Source of the DNA: an uncultured Methanolobus sp.
GTDB lineage: Archaea; Halobacteriota; Methanosarcinia; Methanosarcinales; Methanosarcinaceae
Length of the DNA: 64,000 bases
NCBI RefSeq assembly: GCF_963665675.1
Contig: NZ_OY762426.1
Location: 124,001 to 188,000, forward strand
Direction of reading: 5' to 3'
Part shown: positions 62,682 through 64,000 of the stretch, piece by piece
Position numbering within the stretch: the stretch's first letter is position 1
How the letters are laid out: every line of letters begins with the position of its first letter
The notes under the pieces: generated by a model
Databases searched by the model: none
Told to the model about the DNA's origin: nothing
Seen by the model: only the letters and a program-made list of their open reading frames with translations
Translations under genes and position numbers: made by a program

Positions 62682-64000
62682 TCAGTATGTCCTTGCAACA
62701 TAAACTTGAATTTCAGCATCTGCACCACATACAGGACATTTGCCCCTGCAATCTGCCTGGTCAGTTGGTATTCCAAGAATTCCTGCACCGGTGTCATCTT
62801 CCAGCTTCAAGCCACATTCTTTGTTACCACACCAGAACATCTTTGCAATACCTTTAGGAAGATTCTCCCTGACATCATCCACTGTTTCACAATTAAATAC
62901 ACGTGAATAGACACTTTCCGTTGCCTTTTCATAAAGAGAATCATGAATACCATCAAGCATGGAAGAAACATCATCAACAATAGTATCCAGAGACACCTGC
63001 TGTTTTTCTCCTGTATCACGGCGTGCAAGCATAGCTGCATTGTTCTTGAGATCCCTTGGACCAAGTTCCAGTCTTAAAGGTACGCCCTTCATTTCCCACT
63101 TGTAATACTTGGCACCCGGACGCTCATCACTGGTATCCATTTTAACGCGTATTCCCTTTGCCTCGAGTTTATTCATTACCTCCTCACAGGCTTCAAGGAC
63201 ACCTTCTGCCTTCTTGAAAATGATGGGAATGATAACAACCTGGACAGGAGCAACTGCCGGTGGAAGCACAAGACCCTTGTCATCTCCGTGTATAGAAATA
63301 AGAGCAGCTATGGAACGCTCGGAAACGCCATAACATGTCTGGAAAGCATAGACCTGCTCACCCTCAGTATCCTCATAGGTGATGTCAAAGGTTTTTGCGA
63401 AATTATCACCAAGGTGGTGAGCAGTACCGACCTGAAGAGTCTTTCCGTCAGGCATCAGTGCATCGGTAGCGATTGTATAATCCGCACCAGGGAATTTATC
63501 CCAATCAGGTCTTTTGGACGCAAGTACAGGCACAGCAAGCTGGCGATAGAACTCAGTGTAGATACTGATAGCTTCATCAACCTGGGCTGCCGCATCGTCC
63601 CATGTAGCATGGACGGTGTGAGCTTCCTTAAATGAGGTAATCTCACGAAGCCTGATAAGAGGACGTGTGTGTTTTGTCTCATACCTGAAAGTGTTGACTA
63701 TCTGGTAGAGCTTAAGTGGCATGTCTGCGTGTGACCTGATCCAGAGCTTGTACATTGGATAGATAGCAGTCTCACTTGTAGGACGGAGTGCAAGTTTCAC
63801 ATCAAGCGGAGACAGACCTCCATGTGTTACCCAGTAAACCTCATCCTCAAATCCTTTGATGTGCTCTGCCTCTTTCATAAACTCATTTTCAGGAATAAGA
63901 AGAGGGAACATGGTTTCCTGATGGTCCTTGTCAAGCAGCCTGCGCATGATATCGTAAACATTTCTTCTGATGTTAAATCCGAATGGGAACCATACATAAA
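62682..64000 (-). CDS. proS: Prolyl-tRNA synthetase (5' end beyond window)
   Basis: The frame is open to the right edge: the codons before the first internal ATG (63947) read [16 protein letters not shown], which belongs to the catalytic domain, so the true start lies outside. Class II synthetase motif 2 ([17 protein letters not shown]), a [16 protein letters not shown] stretch in the anticodon domain and a C-terminal zinc domain ([10 protein letters not shown]...CRGKCPVCG) ending in VARTY are seen, the pattern of the archaeal/eukaryotic-type ProS. It charges tRNA-Pro. Confidence 0.96.
   Translation of the reverse strand, partial: YVWFPFGFNIRRNVYDIMRRLLDKDHQETMFPLLIPENEFMKEAEHIKGFEDEVYWVTHGGLSPLDVKLALRPTSETAIYPMYKLWIRSHADMPLKLYQIVNTFRYETKHTRPLIRLREITSFKEAHTVHATWDDAAAQVDEAISIYTEFYRQLAVPVLASKRPDWDKFPGADYTIATDALMPDGKTLQVGTAHHLGDNFAKTFDITYEDTEGEQVYAFQTCYGVSERSIAALISIHGDDKGLVLPPAVAPVQVVIIPIIFKKAEGVLEACEEVMNKLEAKGIRVKMDTSDERPGAKYYKWEMKGVPLRLELGPRDLKNNAAMLARRDTGEKQQVSLDTIVDDVSSMLDGIHDSLYEKATESVYSRVFNCETVDDVRENLPKGIAKMFWCGNKECGLKLEDDTGAGILGIPTDQADCRGKCPVCGADAEIQVYVARTY

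Overview
The window comes from a methanogenic archaeon, most probably a member of the Methanosarcinaceae (a methylotrophic genus such as Methanolobus or Methanococcoides would fit, but the genus cannot be fixed from this sequence). The evidence is methanogenesis marker proteins 11 and 12, two copies of the F430 chelatase gene cfbA, an archaeal exosome/proteasome/RNase P superoperon, COG1361 and PGF-pre-PGF surface proteins, and a tRNA-Trp with a box C/D intron. Moderate-to-low GC, TATA-box promoters and GGAGG-type ribosome binding sites are visible throughout.

Layout. 1-4086 (minus): an operon of a single-span exported protein, a giant tubulin/FtsZ-like GTPase and a cut-off membrane protein. 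4387-16456: a metal and tetrapyrrole region with two cfbA genes and one cfbA relic, a DtxR-type regulator beside a tiny Cys-rich protein, a CobN-BchD-BchI type chelatase operon and two CobW-type metallochaperones, one very His-rich. 17237-23256: two DUF169 proteins, a DUF1847 protein, a metallo-beta-lactamase-fold enzyme, a radical SAM protein and a membrane protein with a formylglycine-enzyme-like domain. 23436-31383 (minus): a six-gene envelope operon (RND transporter, two COG1361 proteins, TrmB regulator, PGF-pre-PGF surface protein, AI-2E-type permease). 32298-35038: a second TrmB regulator and an unrecognised coiled-coil membrane protein. 35122-42681: a chaperone block (clpB, hsp20, groEL, groES) with a divergent winged-helix regulator, split by an IS66-family element whose exact 8-bp target duplication I can read. 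42963-50599: MobB-MoaE fusion, RadC, methanogenesis markers 11 and 12, an IorA-like enzyme, DUF2103, and an ACT protein with a phenylacetate-CoA ligase. 50619-59743 (minus): the information-processing superoperon (DHH phosphoesterase, prefoldin beta, Pcc1, Brix, RpoP, L37Ae, exosome Rrp42/Rrp41/Rrp4, SBDS, proteasome alpha, RNase P Pop5/Rpp30, COG1325, L15e). 59983-64000: DUF4405 protein, response regulator, intron-containing tRNA-Trp, CobT-family protein and prolyl-tRNA synthetase cut by the window edge.

How the genes fit together. Metal handling is the main accessory theme: CfbA inserts nickel into sirohydrochlorin for F430, the CobN/D/I complex is a second, ATP-driven tetrapyrrole chelatase, and CobW GTPases and the DtxR regulator would deliver or sense metal. 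The envelope operon and tubulin-like operon look like surface or membrane machineries with no obvious textbook function. The most noteworthy non-genic signals are a three-copy intergenic repeat (16.8, 42.7 and 48.7 kb), a perfect palindrome in the groES promoter, an inverted repeat upstream of the chelatase operon, and a structured GC-rich patch at 31.5-31.7 kb. No CRISPR array, rRNA or prophage was seen.
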